NCBI GenBank assembly: GCA_003162055.1
Contig: PMNA01000021.1
Coordinates: 71,342 to 135,341, forward strand
DNA: 64,000 bases
Origin: Actinomycetota bacterium
GTDB lineage: Bacteria; Actinomycetota; Thermoleophilia; Gaiellales; Gaiellaceae
Reading direction: 5' to 3'
Shown: piece by piece, positions 1-9,145 of the stretch
Position numbering within the stretch: the first letter of the stretch is position 1
Layout: every line of letters begins with the position of its first letter
Notes under the pieces: generated by a model
Databases searched by the model: none
Told to the model about the DNA's origin: nothing
Seen by the model: the letters and a program-made list of their open reading frames with translations, nothing else
Translations under genes and position numbers: made by a program

Positions 1-659
1 GAACCGGGCGGATAGAGGCCCTGAGTAGCCCGGTCGAGCAGAGGCGAAGCCGGCGAGCAGGACGAGGACCTGATCTTGAGGACGCGGTCGTAGTGCCCCT
101 CGATGTCGTTGGGGTTGTAGGTCGGCTTAGTGACGAGCGCCAGTATGCGGCCGGTGGAAGGCTCGATGGCGATCGCGGCGCCGCAGTTAGAGCCAAGCGC
201 CTGCGTGGCGATGCGCTGGGCCTCGAGATCGAGCGAGGTGTAGATGTCGCTTCCGTGAATCGTGCTGCCGAGCAGGCGATCGCCGATCTGCCGAATCGCG
301 CCGGCGAGGCTCTGATCGGCGCCCGTCAGGTAATCGTTGGCTGAGCTCTCCAGGCCCGCTCGCGACTTGGTCTGGGTTGTATATCCGACCGCCGCCGCCG
401 TCAGCGAGCCGAGCGGGTAGCGGCGGAAGTAGTAGGTGCGGCCGCCGGCGTGGGTGATGCGGTTCTTCGCCAGCGTTGTCCCGTCGGCGGAGAAGATCCG
501 GCCTCGGTCGATCGTGAACTCGGAGACCTGGCGAATCGCGTTGTCGCTCTTGTTGGCGAGGTCGGGCGCCGCCCAGGCCTGCCAGTAGGTGGAGGCGGCG
601 ATCAACGCCACCAGCATGGTGAGCGAGGCCAGGGCAGCTAGTCGAATGCGAGCGTTCAT
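1..659 (-). CDS. pbpA: Penicillin-binding protein (PBP2/PbpA-like), 3' end cut by window edge
   Basis: The gene starts at the ATG at 659-657 and runs off the left edge, so only about 219 N-terminal residues are visible. They show a short cytoplasmic start, one membrane anchor (about residues 5-22), and a class B PBP dimerisation region with the usual FTIDRGRIFSADG and YYFRRYPLGSLTAAAVGY segments. The transpeptidase domain with its SxxK serine lies outside the window. The start overlaps the rodA stop codon by 4 bp (ATGA), so the two are translationally coupled, as expected for a SEDS glycosyltransferase and its partner transpeptidase in septal or lateral peptidoglycan synthesis. Confidence 0.88.
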   Translation of the reverse strand, partial: MNARIRLAALASLTMLVALIAASTYWQAWAAPDLANKSDNAIRQVSEFTIDRGRIFSADGTTLAKNRITHAGGRTYYFRRYPLGSLTAAAVGYTTQTKSRAGLESSANDYLTGADQSLAGAIRQIGDRLLGSTIHGSDIYTSLDLEAQRIATQALGSNCGAAIAIEPSTGRILALVTKPTYNPNDIEGHYDRVLKIRSSSCSPASPLLDRATQGLYPPG

Positions 660-1963
660 CGCGCCTCATTCGCTCTCTGCGATACGAGCAGTAGGCCCGC
701 GAGCAGGATGAAGTTGGCGACCACGCTCGAGCCCCCGTAGCTGATGAAGGGAAGCGTGATGCCGGTCAACGGGATGATGCGAAGGATGCCGCCGATGATG
801 ATGAAGGTCTGGAGCGTAAAGCCGAAGGTCAGCCCGGCTGCCAGCAACTTCGAGAAACCATCGTCGACCTGGAGCGCGACGCGGAATCCGCGCACCACGA
901 AGAGCATCAACACCAGCAGGAGTGCGGCGATTCCCACCAGACCCAGCTCCTGAGCCAGCGCCGAGAAGATGAAGTCGGTGTTGAGGTCGGGAATCAGGTT
1001 GTTTCCGTTGGGCAGGGCGAAGGTGCCCTTGCCCCAGCCGGTACCGAAAAAGCCGCCTTGGGCGATGGAGTAGAGCGACTTGACGAGCTGGTAGCTCTCG
1101 CACTGTTGGCGCGTCATCAACTCGATGCCGTGGGGTGTGTGGCAGGGGAGTCTTTGCGTCGTCCAGGGATGAAGCCAGATCGTTACCCGGCTGCGCACGT
1201 GCGCTGTCGTCTCGTAGACGCCGGCCGCCCCAACCAGGAAGAGCGTCAGGCCCACGCCCACGTAGAGCAGTCGGCCGGTAGCCAGATAGAGAATCGCCAG
1301 GAAAATCCCGAAGAAGAGGAGTGCGCTGCCCAGGTCGTGCGTGGCGACGAGCACGAGCATCGCACAGCCCCAGATTGCGAGCAGCGGCCCGAAGTCCTTG
1401 AGCCGTCCCAGCGCCAGCACCTCTTGCTTGGAGTGCAGGTAAGCGGCGAGGAAGACGATCATCGCGATCTTGCCCAACTCGCCCGGCTGAAACTGGAGCG
1501 ATCCGAAATGAACCCAGAGGCGCGCTCCGTTGACCGTACGGCCGATTTTCGGCAGCGCTGGCATGAACAGCAGGGCGAGCGCCGACAATCCGAACAGGTA
1601 CTTGTACGACTCCAGTCGGCGAAAGTCGTGACGCAGCGCGACGAGGGTGAGCGCGAAGCAGCCAACCCCGATCACCACCCAGAGTCCCTGACGGAGCGCG
1701 TCGGTGGGATTGAGGCGGTAGATCTCGGTCAGCCCGAGCGCCGTCAGAAGAGCTGCCATCGGCAGTAGATAGGGATCGGCATCGGGCACCGTAAGGCGGG
1801 CGACGAGATGGGCGACCAGGTACAGAGCGAAGAAAAATCCCGCGTAGGAAAGCGATCCGGAAGAGATCTCGTTCTGGCGCGCGATATAGACGCTGGCGAA
1901 GCCGGTCGCCGTGATCAAGCCGACCAGAGTGAGAAGTCCGAGCTCCCGCGTACGGGCGCTCAC
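656..1963 (-). CDS. rodA: SEDS peptidoglycan glycosyltransferase, RodA/FtsW family
   Basis: This is a 435-residue polytopic protein with about ten hydrophobic segments, the normal size for the SEDS family. It polymerises lipid II into glycan strands at the membrane. Family hallmarks visible are GARLWVHFGSLQFQPGELGK in the first half, NTDFIFSALAQELG (about 328-341) and PFISYGGSSVVAN (about 405-417). Both ends overlap neighbours by 4 bp: its ATG with the pstP stop and its stop with the pbp start. The order fhaA-fhaB-pstP-rodA-pbpA matches the conserved actinobacterial growth and division locus, which favours rodA over ftsW, but sequence alone does not settle the name. Confidence 0.92.
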   Translation of the reverse strand: MSARTRELGLLTLVGLITATGFASVYIARQNEISSGSLSYAGFFFALYLVAHLVARLTVPDADPYLLPMAALLTALGLTEIYRLNPTDALRQGLWVVIGVGCFALTLVALRHDFRRLESYKYLFGLSALALLFMPALPKIGRTVNGARLWVHFGSLQFQPGELGKIAMIVFLAAYLHSKQEVLALGRLKDFGPLLAIWGCAMLVLVATHDLGSALLFFGIFLAILYLATGRLLYVGVGLTLFLVGAAGVYETTAHVRSRVTIWLHPWTTQRLPCHTPHGIELMTRQQCESYQLVKSLYSIAQGGFFGTGWGKGTFALPNGNNLIPDLNTDFIFSALAQELGLVGIAALLLVLMLFVVRGFRVALQVDDGFSKLLAAGLTFGFTLQTFIIIGGILRIIPLTGITLPFISYGGSSVVANFILLAGLLLVSQRANEAR

Positions 1964-3099
1964 GGGTAGACGTCTCCTTCCAATGTGCTCAGCTCGCGCG
2001 TCATGTCTCCGTAGCTGTGCAGGCCATGGTCGAAGAATCGCCGCCGCTCGCCGGCGGTGAGCTGCGCGGCGTAGAGGCGCGAGCTGACCCGAACCGTTCT
2101 GTAAAGATGGATACCACCCGGGAGGTCATAGGGCAGGCCTTGGTAAACGGCAACCCGTCCGTCGGGCTCGACGCCGATGAAATGAGCGGTCGAGACGGTG
2201 AAGACGCCGAGGCCCACGAGCGTGAGCAAGAACGCGAACGCCAGGGCAAGCAGAGTTATGCGCCGCGAGCGTTGGCTGCGCAAGCTCTGCTTCGGCTCGA
2301 GCTTGAGCACCGGTACCGCGTCTACCTCGCTGAGCGTCTTGGCGCTGTCGGGCTCCTGAGCAATCGAGCTCTCGGGCTCTGGCTCGCCAACCTCCGGCTC
2401 GAAAAGGACGACGGTGATGTTGTCCTCGCCACCGGCCTGGTTGGCCGCCGCGATCAGCTTCTTCCCCGCGTCGTCGAGGTCGCCGCGGGCCGAAAGGAGC
2501 AGGCGCGCGATCTCCTCGTCGGAGACCATCGAGGTGAGGCCGTCGGAGCAGAGCAGGAATATGTCGCGGTCTTGCGCTCGGAGGGAGAGGACGTCGACCT
2601 CGACTTCGGAATCGGTGCCGAGCGCACGCGTGATGACGGAGCGTCGCGGGTGGCTCTCGGCCTCTTTGGCCGAGAGGCGTCCGCTGCGAACGAGCTCCGC
2701 GACGAGGGAATGATCCTGCGTCAGCTGCGTCAGCTGATCGTCGCGCAGAAGGTAGGCGCGAGAGTCGCCGACGTGCCCGATCGTCACGACGCTTCCTTCC
2801 ACCAGCGCGACGGTCATCGTCGTGCCCATGCCGCGAGCGGAGGCGTTCTCGCTCGAGTAGGCGTAGACGCGACGGTTTGCTTCGCGGATCAGCTCGACGG
2901 TCTGCTCCGGCGAGGAAAGGCCTCCGAGCTCCTGCTCGCGCAGCGACTCGGCGGCAAGCCGGGAAGCGACCTCTCCGGCCTGTGCGCCCCCCATTCCATC
3001 GGCGACGGCGAAGAGCGGCGGCTCACAGACGAAGGCGTCTTCATTTCTCCGCCTTCTGCGGCCGGTATCGGTGTGGGCGCTTGAAGCGATAACGCTCAT
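1960..3099 (-). CDS. pstP: PP2C-type Ser/Thr protein phosphatase, PstP-like
   Basis: This 379-residue metal-dependent phosphatase would reverse Ser/Thr phosphorylation by the upstream kinase. The PP2C metal and catalytic motifs are all present: NEDA (19-22), VADGMGG (32-38), GHVGDSRAYL, LCSDGLT and GGEDNITVV. An acidic linker leads to a transmembrane helix near residue 285 and an extracytoplasmic tail of about 80 residues. This is the architecture of mycobacterial PstP. It overlaps fhaB and rodA by 4 bp each and sits in the usual place between them. Confidence 0.93.
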   Translation of the reverse strand: MSVIASSAHTDTGRRRRRNEDAFVCEPPLFAVADGMGGAQAGEVASRLAAESLREQELGGLSSPEQTVELIREANRRVYAYSSENASARGMGTTMTVALVEGSVVTIGHVGDSRAYLLRDDQLTQLTQDHSLVAELVRSGRLSAKEAESHPRRSVITRALGTDSEVEVDVLSLRAQDRDIFLLCSDGLTSMVSDEEIARLLLSARGDLDDAGKKLIAAANQAGGEDNITVVLFEPEVGEPEPESSIAQEPDSAKTLSEVDAVPVLKLEPKQSLRSQRSRRITLLALAFAFLLTLVGLGVFTVSTAHFIGVEPDGRVAVYQGLPYDLPGGIHLYRTVRVSSRLYAAQLTAGERRRFFDHGLHSYGDMTRELSTLEGDVYP

Positions 3100-3578
3100 C
3101 GCTCGTAACGGAAATCCGTTTCGCCGATACGCAGGACGTCCCCCGGCAGCAAACGCCGGCTCGAGGTCAAGCGTACGCCGTTGACGAAGGAACCGTTGGT
3201 CGAGCCGAGATCCTCGACCCAGACGCCGTCGCGGCGCGGATCGATCAGCGCATGCTTGCCCGAGGTGAAGTCGTCTTGATCGAGCTGGAGCTCGTTGAGC
3301 GGCCCGCGTCCGATCGTCAGAGCCTCGTGCGTCAGCTCGACTCGCTGCCCCTCCTCGAGATCGGGGCTCGAGATGACGACGAGCGTGCCCGGTCGAGGCG
3401 CGCGCTTTTCGTGGCGCTCGGCCATCGGCGCGAGCACGAAGCTTTCTTGAGGCGCTCGCATCTCGCGGCTGGCGGCGCGAACAATCCGCCAGATGAACAG
3501 GTAGAGCAAGAGCAGAAAGGCGATCTTGAGCGCCAGTAGAACGGCGTCGACCGAGATTGAGGCTAAAGCCACCGTCAC
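3096..3578 (-). CDS. fhaB: Small membrane-anchored FHA-domain protein, FhaB-like
   Basis: The 160-residue protein has an N-terminal membrane helix (about residues 10-32) and a C-terminal forkhead-associated domain (about 85-158) that binds phosphothreonine peptides. The FHA signatures IGRGPLNELQLDQDDFTSGKH and VEDLGSTNGSFVNGVRL are intact. In the equivalent actinobacterial locus FhaB/FipA links kinase signalling to septal growth (family knowledge). It overlaps fhaA and pstP by 4 bp on either side, so production of the block is likely coupled. Confidence 0.9.
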   Translation of the reverse strand: MTVALASISVDAVLLALKIAFLLLLYLFIWRIVRAASREMRAPQESFVLAPMAERHEKRAPRPGTLVVISSPDLEEGQRVELTHEALTIGRGPLNELQLDQDDFTSGKHALIDPRRDGVWVEDLGSTNGSFVNGVRLTSSRRLLPGDVLRIGETDFRYER

Positions 3579-4333
3579 TCCCGAACGAAAGTCAGCTCAA
3601 TCGGTCCGATAGCGATCGTGTCTCCCTCGGAGAGGCGGACGTTACTGACTCGCTTGCCGTTCAACTCGGTGCCGTTGGTCGAGCCGAGATCGATCAGCGC
3701 GAAACCTCCGCTGCCGTCAGGTCGCACCTCCGCGTGCCGGCGAGAGACGTTTGGATCGGCGATGTGGATAGCGCAGTCGTGGGAACGTCCGATGGCGATC
3801 GTCTGGTTGCGGAGCGGATGACTCTTGCCCTCGAGCAGGAGCGCGTAGGTCGGTATGTCCGCCTCGAGCGGGATGTCCGGCGTGAAGGCCTGAGTCTCCA
3901 AGACGGGAGGAGCCGGTTGGAAAACGGGTCGGGGAAGCGGCTCCTGAATTGGCACGCTGCGCGAGGTGCGAGCCATCTTGGCCGCGATGCCGAAGACGCC
4001 GATCTCCAGGTCGTCGTCGGTCTCGATTCGAACGAGCGGCGCCGAGGGCAAGGCGTAGCGCTCACGCTGGGCATGCTCGCCCAGGTATTCCTGCAGCTCG
4101 TTGCAGAGCGCCTCCTCGTAGCTCGAGAACTGATCTCGGTCCTGCGGCGAGAGATAAACGGTGTACTCGTTCGGCACGTAGACGCGCGTCACCGAAGCTG
4201 TGCGGTGCTCGTCCATCTCCTTGGCAAGCTTGCGCGCCAGCTCTACCGGCTGGACATGCGCACGGAAGGCCTTTCCGAAGGCTCCTTCGAAAATCGCCTC
4301 GATCCGTCGTTCGATGCTTCGTAATACGGCCAT
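3575..4333 (-). CDS. fhaA: DUF3662 and FHA domain protein, FhaA-like
   Basis: This is a 252-residue cytoplasmic protein. Residues 1 to about 115 match the DUF3662 domain found in FhaA (starting MAVLRSIERRIEAIFEGAFG). A Pro-rich linker leads to a C-terminal FHA domain (about 165-250) with IGRSHDCAIHIADPNVSRRH and LIDLGSTNGTELNGKRV. In mycobacteria FhaA binds phosphorylated kinases and MviN and tunes peptidoglycan synthesis. It is shorter than mycobacterial FhaA because the linker is compact. It overlaps fhaB by 4 bp and lies 57 bp after the kinase gene. Confidence 0.92.
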   Translation of the reverse strand: MAVLRSIERRIEAIFEGAFGKAFRAHVQPVELARKLAKEMDEHRTASVTRVYVPNEYTVYLSPQDRDQFSSYEEALCNELQEYLGEHAQRERYALPSAPLVRIETDDDLEIGVFGIAAKMARTSRSVPIQEPLPRPVFQPAPPVLETQAFTPDIPLEADIPTYALLLEGKSHPLRNQTIAIGRSHDCAIHIADPNVSRRHAEVRPDGSGGFALIDLGSTNGTELNGKRVSNVRLSEGDTIAIGPIELTFVRE

Positions 4334-4390
4334 CAGTTGTCTCTTCGCTCTGTGAAGCGTAACCGCTGAGCTGGAATCGCCCCCCTCTCG

Positions 4391-6073
4391 TCAAACAGCG
4401 ATTCGATCTGTATCGAGCAACTGCGTCTGAGTTGGTGCCGCAATGATCGGTTGTGCGGAGCTTAGCGACGCGGGTACGAACGCGAGTACCAGCGCAGTGA
4501 GCCAGGCGCCGATAATCACCGGAGCAGCCGCAACGCTCGGGAAAGGCAGAAGCGCGGCGACGATCATGCCGACTCCGAACACAACGCCTCCCCAGCGCCT
4601 CGATCGACGTGCCAGAGGAAGCAGGGCGGCAGCGACTGCGAGCAGGAGCCCGAGCCAGAGCAGGGCGGGCCTGTCGACGACCGCCCTCATCAGCGCTCCG
4701 CAAACGCTGGTGAGTTTCGCACTTCCCTCGATGCCCAGGCCGAGGGGCGCTCGACCACCGGTGAGCGGTAATCGACCGCTACCCATTCCGTTGGCGATCA
4801 GGGCGAGCAAGAAAGCGCCGAGGGCGGTCAGCGCACGCCGGAGGCCGCCGCGGATGGGAAGAAGTACCAGCGGAAGCAGAAAGAGCGCGCCCAGCGCCGC
4901 TGCGATAGGGCCCAGAAGCGGCAACTGAGTGGTTAGAGGCTCGTGCCTATTGAATGCCAGCCAGCAGGTCGCGGCGAGTGCGAAAGCCAGAGCGAGCCCC
5001 AGCGAGTAGTTTCCGAGCGGCAGTAAGAGCAACGAAAAAGCGACGGCGCTTCCCCGGAGAGGTCGCGACAGAGAGATAAAGCCGGCCAGCAGCGCCAGCG
5101 GGACCTGGGTGTGAGCGGGGTAGAAGGGGAACAAGCTTGTGCCCCAAACGACGAAGGCTGCGCAGGCCAGGGCGTGCGCGATCCTTGCCGGATTGGGCCG
5201 ACGAAGCTTGCGCGCCAACGGCTGTTTGGGCCTGACCCGCCTTTCCTCGCCATGCGTAAGCACCCGGCGTAATACGCGAGCGAGATCGCCGGCACTGGGA
5301 CGATTCTCCGGGCTCTGAGCGAGCGCGCTCTCGACCGCCGCCAAGAGAGGTCGTGGCAAGTCCGGGCGCATCGTCGCGAGCGAAGGCGCCCCGGTCTCGA
5401 TTCGGCGCGCAGTCTCGAGCATCGATCCCGCCCAGAAGGGGTGCCAGCCCACGAGCGCTTCCCAGAGCGCGACGCCGACCGACCAGATATCTGTAGCGGC
5501 GGTCGACTCTCCGCCCGCCAGTCGCTCGGGCGAGATGTAGGCGAGAGTTCCGGGAATATCGCCAAGCTCGGTGAGCGTCTCGGCCTCGGCGAACTGCGCC
5601 AGGCCGAAGTCGACCAGCCGAACGTCGATCTCCGTCTCGTTGGCGAGCAGGATATTCGCCGGCTTGACGTCGCGGTGGATGATTCCGTGCGAGTGGGCGT
5701 GCTCGAGCGCCTCGAGAACCTGGGCGCAGATCTCGATTGCGCGCCGGTCGTCGATCTCGCCGTCGCGCAGCGCCTGGCGCAGGGTCTTTCCGGACACATG
5801 CTCGTAGGCGATGTAGACGTGCTGATCGTCGTAGCCGAAATCGAGCGGGCGTAGGCAACGCGGGTGTCTGAGCCGGGAAGCCGCTTCGGCCTCTCGCTCC
5901 GCTCTCGACCCGGCTTTGCCCTCGCGCGCGACGATCTTGAGCGCCAACTCACGCCCGCTCTTCTCGTCGCGGGCGAGCCAGACCGAGCCGGATCCTCCGC
6001 TTCCGATCGGGCTCAAGGGCCGGTAACGGCCGAGAACGAGCTCGTCGCCGGCCGCTGTAGTTACATCACCCAT
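4391..6073 (-). CDS. Ser/Thr protein kinase with polytopic membrane C-terminus, no PASTA repeats
   Basis: The 560-residue protein begins with a complete kinase domain (about residues 15-275): glycine loop GSGGSGSVW (24-32), ATP lysine K46, catalytic loop HRDVKPAN (133-140, D135), DFG at 155-157 and IPGTLAYISPE. The second half holds roughly eight hydrophobic helices instead of the single helix and extracellular PASTA repeats of PknB. It therefore probably senses something in or near the membrane. It leads the fha-pstP-rodA-pbp block and most likely phosphorylates the proteins that the FHA partners read. The ligand cannot be read from the sequence. Confidence 0.9.
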   Translation of the reverse strand: MGDVTTAAGDELVLGRYRPLSPIGSGGSGSVWLARDEKSGRELALKIVAREGKAGSRAEREAEAASRLRHPRCLRPLDFGYDDQHVYIAYEHVSGKTLRQALRDGEIDDRRAIEICAQVLEALEHAHSHGIIHRDVKPANILLANETEIDVRLVDFGLAQFAEAETLTELGDIPGTLAYISPERLAGGESTAATDIWSVGVALWEALVGWHPFWAGSMLETARRIETGAPSLATMRPDLPRPLLAAVESALAQSPENRPSAGDLARVLRRVLTHGEERRVRPKQPLARKLRRPNPARIAHALACAAFVVWGTSLFPFYPAHTQVPLALLAGFISLSRPLRGSAVAFSLLLLPLGNYSLGLALAFALAATCWLAFNRHEPLTTQLPLLGPIAAALGALFLLPLVLLPIRGGLRRALTALGAFLLALIANGMGSGRLPLTGGRAPLGLGIEGSAKLTSVCGALMRAVVDRPALLWLGLLLAVAAALLPLARRSRRWGGVVFGVGMIVAALLPFPSVAAAPVIIGAWLTALVLAFVPASLSSAQPIIAAPTQTQLLDTDRIAV

Positions 6074-6166
6074 CAGCTCTCGTCGTTAGCCGTTACAGGA
6101 GAAACTCCTGCGATAGCCAACCTCGCGCTAAAGCGAAACCTTGTACAGTGGGCTTCTCGCCAGGCT

Positions 6167-7321
6167 ATGAGCGAGCACGACGACATCGATTTCGATTTTT
6201 TCGGGGACTCTGAGCCCGAGCCGCCTAAGAAGCGTCTCGTACGGCGCCCTAGTGGCCCACGCGACGGCGGCGGTTCACCCCCGCCCAGACGTCCTGCGGT
6301 CCCTCCGCACGGCGGCACACCGGCGGTGCGACTGGTTTCGCTGATCGCCTTTGCGATCGCGCTGATCCTGATCCTCATCTTCGCGGTGAGAAGCTGTGAG
6401 TCGTCGAGCGAGAACGCTGCTTACAAGAACTACATGGACGAGGTTGCGAAGATCGCGAGCTCTTCGCAGAGCGCGGGGAAGTCTCTCAGTGCGCTGCTCG
6501 ACAAGCAAGAGCTGAGCGAGTCGGTAGTCGAGACAACTCTGAAAGGGCTGATCAGCCAGGAGGGAATCGACGTTCAGAACGCGCAGAAGCTGACGCCGCC
6601 CGGGCCCTTGCGCAACGAGCACGAGCAGATGGTCGAGGCGCTGCAGCTGCGCCAAAACTCACTGAGCGGCCTACTTGAAGTGTTCAAGAAGACGATGTCA
6701 AAGCACGGAAGTACCGCGGCGACCAAGGCTGGAGTAGCTCTTTCGCAACAGATGCTGAGGGGTGTGGCCAGCGACGTCCTTTGGCAGGACATGTTCGTTA
6801 CGCCGGCGCAAGCGGTGCTGAAGCAGCAAGGTATTTCTGGTGTCGCGCCGCCAAGCTCGGTCTTCGTGGCCGATTCTCAACGCGCCACCTATAACTCGAT
6901 GCAAGTCGTCTGGCAGCGCTTCCACGGAGTGCAGTCCACCAACACGAGCGGAACGGTCCACGGCACCAATATCGCCTACGTCAAGATCCTACCGAGCGGG
7001 ACGATTCTCAATGCGGCCATTACTCAAACAATCAAGACAAGCGACCGCCTGGCCTTTGCGGTGGGGGTCGAGAACGGGGGCGACTATCTCGAGCAGAATA
7101 TCGTGGTCACGCTCAAGATCGGTCAGACGCCCAATCCGATTGTGAAGAAACAGACGATCGCGAAGATCTACCCCCAGGCGAAGCAGGAAGTGGTTTTCAA
7201 ATCGCTCAACATCGGCGAGCTGGCCAACAAAATCCCGGTTAGAGTCGACGTCGCCGCGGTGACCGGCGAGACGAACCTCGCCAACAACGTGGCTACCTAC
7301 GAGGTCATGTTTACCTTCTAG
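6167..7321 (+). CDS. Single-pass membrane protein with CARDB-like C-terminus, function unknown
   Basis: I chose the ATG at 6167 (MSEHDDIDFDFFGD) over upstream in-frame starts, because the upstream stretch reads into the divergent kinase gene and looks non-coding. The 384-residue product has an acidic then Pro/Arg-rich cytoplasmic N-terminus, one membrane helix (about residues 50-70), an extracytoplasmic helical region, and a C-terminal 90 residues that look like a CARDB/Ig-type beta domain (FAVGVENGGDYLEQNIVVTL). It is divergent from the kinase gene, with 93 bp between them, and 8 bp upstream of the DUF4446-type gene. A cell-envelope role is plausible but not shown. Confidence 0.72.
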   Translation: MSEHDDIDFDFFGDSEPEPPKKRLVRRPSGPRDGGGSPPPRRPAVPPHGGTPAVRLVSLIAFAIALILILIFAVRSCESSSENAAYKNYMDEVAKIASSSQSAGKSLSALLDKQELSESVVETTLKGLISQEGIDVQNAQKLTPPGPLRNEHEQMVEALQLRQNSLSGLLEVFKKTMSKHGSTAATKAGVALSQQMLRGVASDVLWQDMFVTPAQAVLKQQGISGVAPPSSVFVADSQRATYNSMQVVWQRFHGVQSTNTSGTVHGTNIAYVKILPSGTILNAAITQTIKTSDRLAFAVGVENGGDYLEQNIVVTLKIGQTPNPIVKKQTIAKIYPQAKQEVVFKSLNIGELANKIPVRVDVAAVTGETNLANNVATYEVMFTF

Positions 7322-7329
7322 CGCGGTTT

Positions 7330-7800
7330 ATGAGCACCACTGCAATTCTCGCTATAGCGTCGGCAGCGCTCGCCTTGGTGGCGTTGGCAGTAGCTGCTTT
7401 CGCCCTGCTTTTTCTCCGCAGGCTGAGAACCGGCCAGTTGATCGTACTGGCGGACGGGAAGGCCGATTTGGTCGACTTCGCCGTCTCGCTGCAGGCCAGG
7501 ATCGACGATCTACACAAGACCGTGGACGAGATTGCTTCGGCCCTGACGCGGGTCGACAAACGCTTCGACGGAGCTCTTTCGAACGTGGCCTTGATTCGCT
7601 ACGACGCCTACGGCGACAGGGGCGGACAGCAGTCTGCGACCGTCGCGATGCTCGACAGCTCTCGTAGCGGCGTCGTGCTGAGCGCGATTCAGGGTCGCGA
7701 CTCCGCGCGCATCTACTTGAAAGAGCTCGATCGAGGCAACTGCGCCATCACGCTGTCGCCGGAAGAGGAAGAGGCCATCCGGCGGGCAATGGCGCGCTAG
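7330..7800 (+). CDS. DUF4446-type membrane-anchored protein
   Basis: This 156-residue protein has an N-terminal transmembrane helix (about 5-30), a short coiled-coil stretch, and a C-terminal domain resembling DUF4446 (FDGALSNVALIRYDAYGD, then GGQQSATVAMLDSSRSGVVL). The family is widespread in Gram-positive bacteria, often near division or chromosome-partition genes, but its function is unknown. It starts 8 bp after the preceding membrane protein, so the two probably form one transcript. Confidence 0.82.
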   Translation: MSTTAILAIASAALALVALAVAAFALLFLRRLRTGQLIVLADGKADLVDFAVSLQARIDDLHKTVDEIASALTRVDKRFDGALSNVALIRYDAYGDRGGQQSATVAMLDSSRSGVVLSAIQGRDSARIYLKELDRGNCAITLSPEEEEAIRRAMAR

Positions 7801-7910
7801 AAGCCTGTTCCGATAGGCGCGCGTATCCAGGTGTGTCTTTACCGGCACGGCTCTAGATGCCCGCCGGGAACGCCTACGCACGCAGGCGGCGCTGCTACAT
7901 TGCTTCGAAG

Positions 7911-8429
7911 GTGCAACGGGTTCTTGTGCTCAACTCCAGCTACGAGCCACTCAACGTGTGCACCATGCGGCGAGCCTACGTATTGGTCTTCAAGGGTCGG
8001 GCTGAGGTAATCGAGAAGCACGCTCAGCCGCTTCACTCGGCCAGCGACACCTTCCAGCGGCCGCACGTCATCCGGCTGCTCACCTATGTGCACGTGCCGA
8101 GGCTGGCGAAGCGAAGGATCTCGCGACCGGTGCTCTTCGCGCGCGACGGTTGGCGCTGCGGTTATTGCGGCTCGAGCACCGGCAAGCTCACGCTCGACCA
8201 CATCGTTCCGCGCAGTCGCGGCGGCGAGTCGGTCTGGGAAAACGTGGTCGCCTCCTGCGCGCCGTGTAACCGGCGCAAGGGCGATCGTCTGCTCGCCGAG
8301 ACCGAGATGGCGCTGCGCGTTAGGCCGCGGCCACCGGCGCCGCTTGTCTTCATCAAGCTCGCCGCGGCTTCCGTCCCGGCCAACTGGCGGCCGTATCTCC
8401 AGGGCTACGGGGTGTCTTCGGCGGCCTGA
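7911..8429 (+). CDS. HNH endonuclease family protein
   Basis: I place the start at the GTG at 7911 because VQRVLVLNSSYEPLN matches the usual N-terminus of this HNH family; an in-frame ATG at 7857 would add 18 residues. The 172-residue product carries a treble-clef HNH nuclease fold: CGYC, then LTLDHIVPRSRGG (the HNH histidine), then NVVASCAPCNRRKGD with the second cysteine pair. Members of this family occur singly in many genomes and their biological target is unclear. Its last 25 bp overlap the convergent hisA. Confidence 0.85.
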   Translation: MQRVLVLNSSYEPLNVCTMRRAYVLVFKGRAEVIEKHAQPLHSASDTFQRPHVIRLLTYVHVPRLAKRRISRPVLFARDGWRCGYCGSSTGKLTLDHIVPRSRGGESVWENVVASCAPCNRRKGDRLLAETEMALRVRPRPPAPLVFIKLAAASVPANWRPYLQGYGVSSAA

Positions 8430-9145
8430 TTGTCGATCGCGGCGAGCGCCTCGGCGAGCGTGAATCGCCCCGACCAGATTGCCGCTCCCGCAACCGCGCC
8501 TTCGCAACCGGCCGTACGGAGCTCGCGTAGATCGTCGAGCGTGGCCACGCCTCCGGCGGCGATCACGGGCAGGCGCGTGGCTTCGAGCAAGCTGTCGAGG
8601 AGCTCGAAATCGGGCCCGGCAAGAGAACCGTCGCGGCGCGTGCTGGTCACCAGCAAGCGGCGCACGCCGGCATCGGCGCAGGCACGAGCCAGGTCGGTGG
8701 CGTTCAACTCCGAGAGCTCGGTCCAGCCACGTAGAGCGACTTTTCCGTCGCGGGCGTCGATGGCCACGACCAGGTGCTCTGCGAAACGCGCTGCGGCTTG
8801 CTCAAGGAACTCGGGCGAGGCCGCTGCCGTACCGACCATCACGCGCGCCGCTCCGGCCTCGACGGCGGCCTCGATCGCCTCGAGCGAGCGATAACCGCCG
8901 CCGACCTGAAGAGGAACGGAGGCGGCAGTCTCGGAGATCAGGCGCACGAGTTCGACTGAAGGCCGGCCCGAAAAGGCACCGTCGAGGTCGACCATGTGGA
9001 GGAAGCGGGCGCCCTCGCCGACGAAACGCCTGGCCGCGGCGGTAGGGCTTCCGCCTTCGATGGTCACCTGCTCGCGGCGACCCTCGGCGAGCCGCACGCA
9101 GCGACCCTCGAGCACGTCCAGAGCGGGATAGACGATAAAGGACAT
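8405..9145 (-). CDS. hisA: Phosphoribosylformimino-AICAR ribotide isomerase HisA
   Basis: This 246-residue TIM-barrel enzyme catalyses the Amadori rearrangement of ProFAR to PRFAR, the fourth step of histidine synthesis. The repeat signatures are intact: YPALDVLEGRCVRL with the N-half catalytic Asp, PLQVGGGYRS, VVAIDARDGKVALRGW and VIAAGGVATLDDL. It is the only his gene here on the minus strand. Its start lies 14 bp from that of the divergent yerC/hisR gene, and both starts fall inside a palindrome. It overlaps the HNH gene at its 3' end by 25 bp. Confidence 0.95.
   Translation of the reverse strand: MSFIVYPALDVLEGRCVRLAEGRREQVTIEGGSPTAAARRFVGEGARFLHMVDLDGAFSGRPSVELVRLISETAASVPLQVGGGYRSLEAIEAAVEAGAARVMVGTAAASPEFLEQAAARFAEHLVVAIDARDGKVALRGWTELSELNATDLARACADAGVRRLLVTSTRRDGSLAGPDFELLDSLLEATRLPVIAAGGVATLDDLRELRTAGCEGAVAGAAIWSGRFTLAEALAAIDNQAAEDTP

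Noticed and set aside
1058..1768. Long plus-strand frame opposite rodA, one of many such frames opposite real genes
   Set aside because: Antisense shadow of the rodA coding sequence; composition reflects GC-rich third positions.
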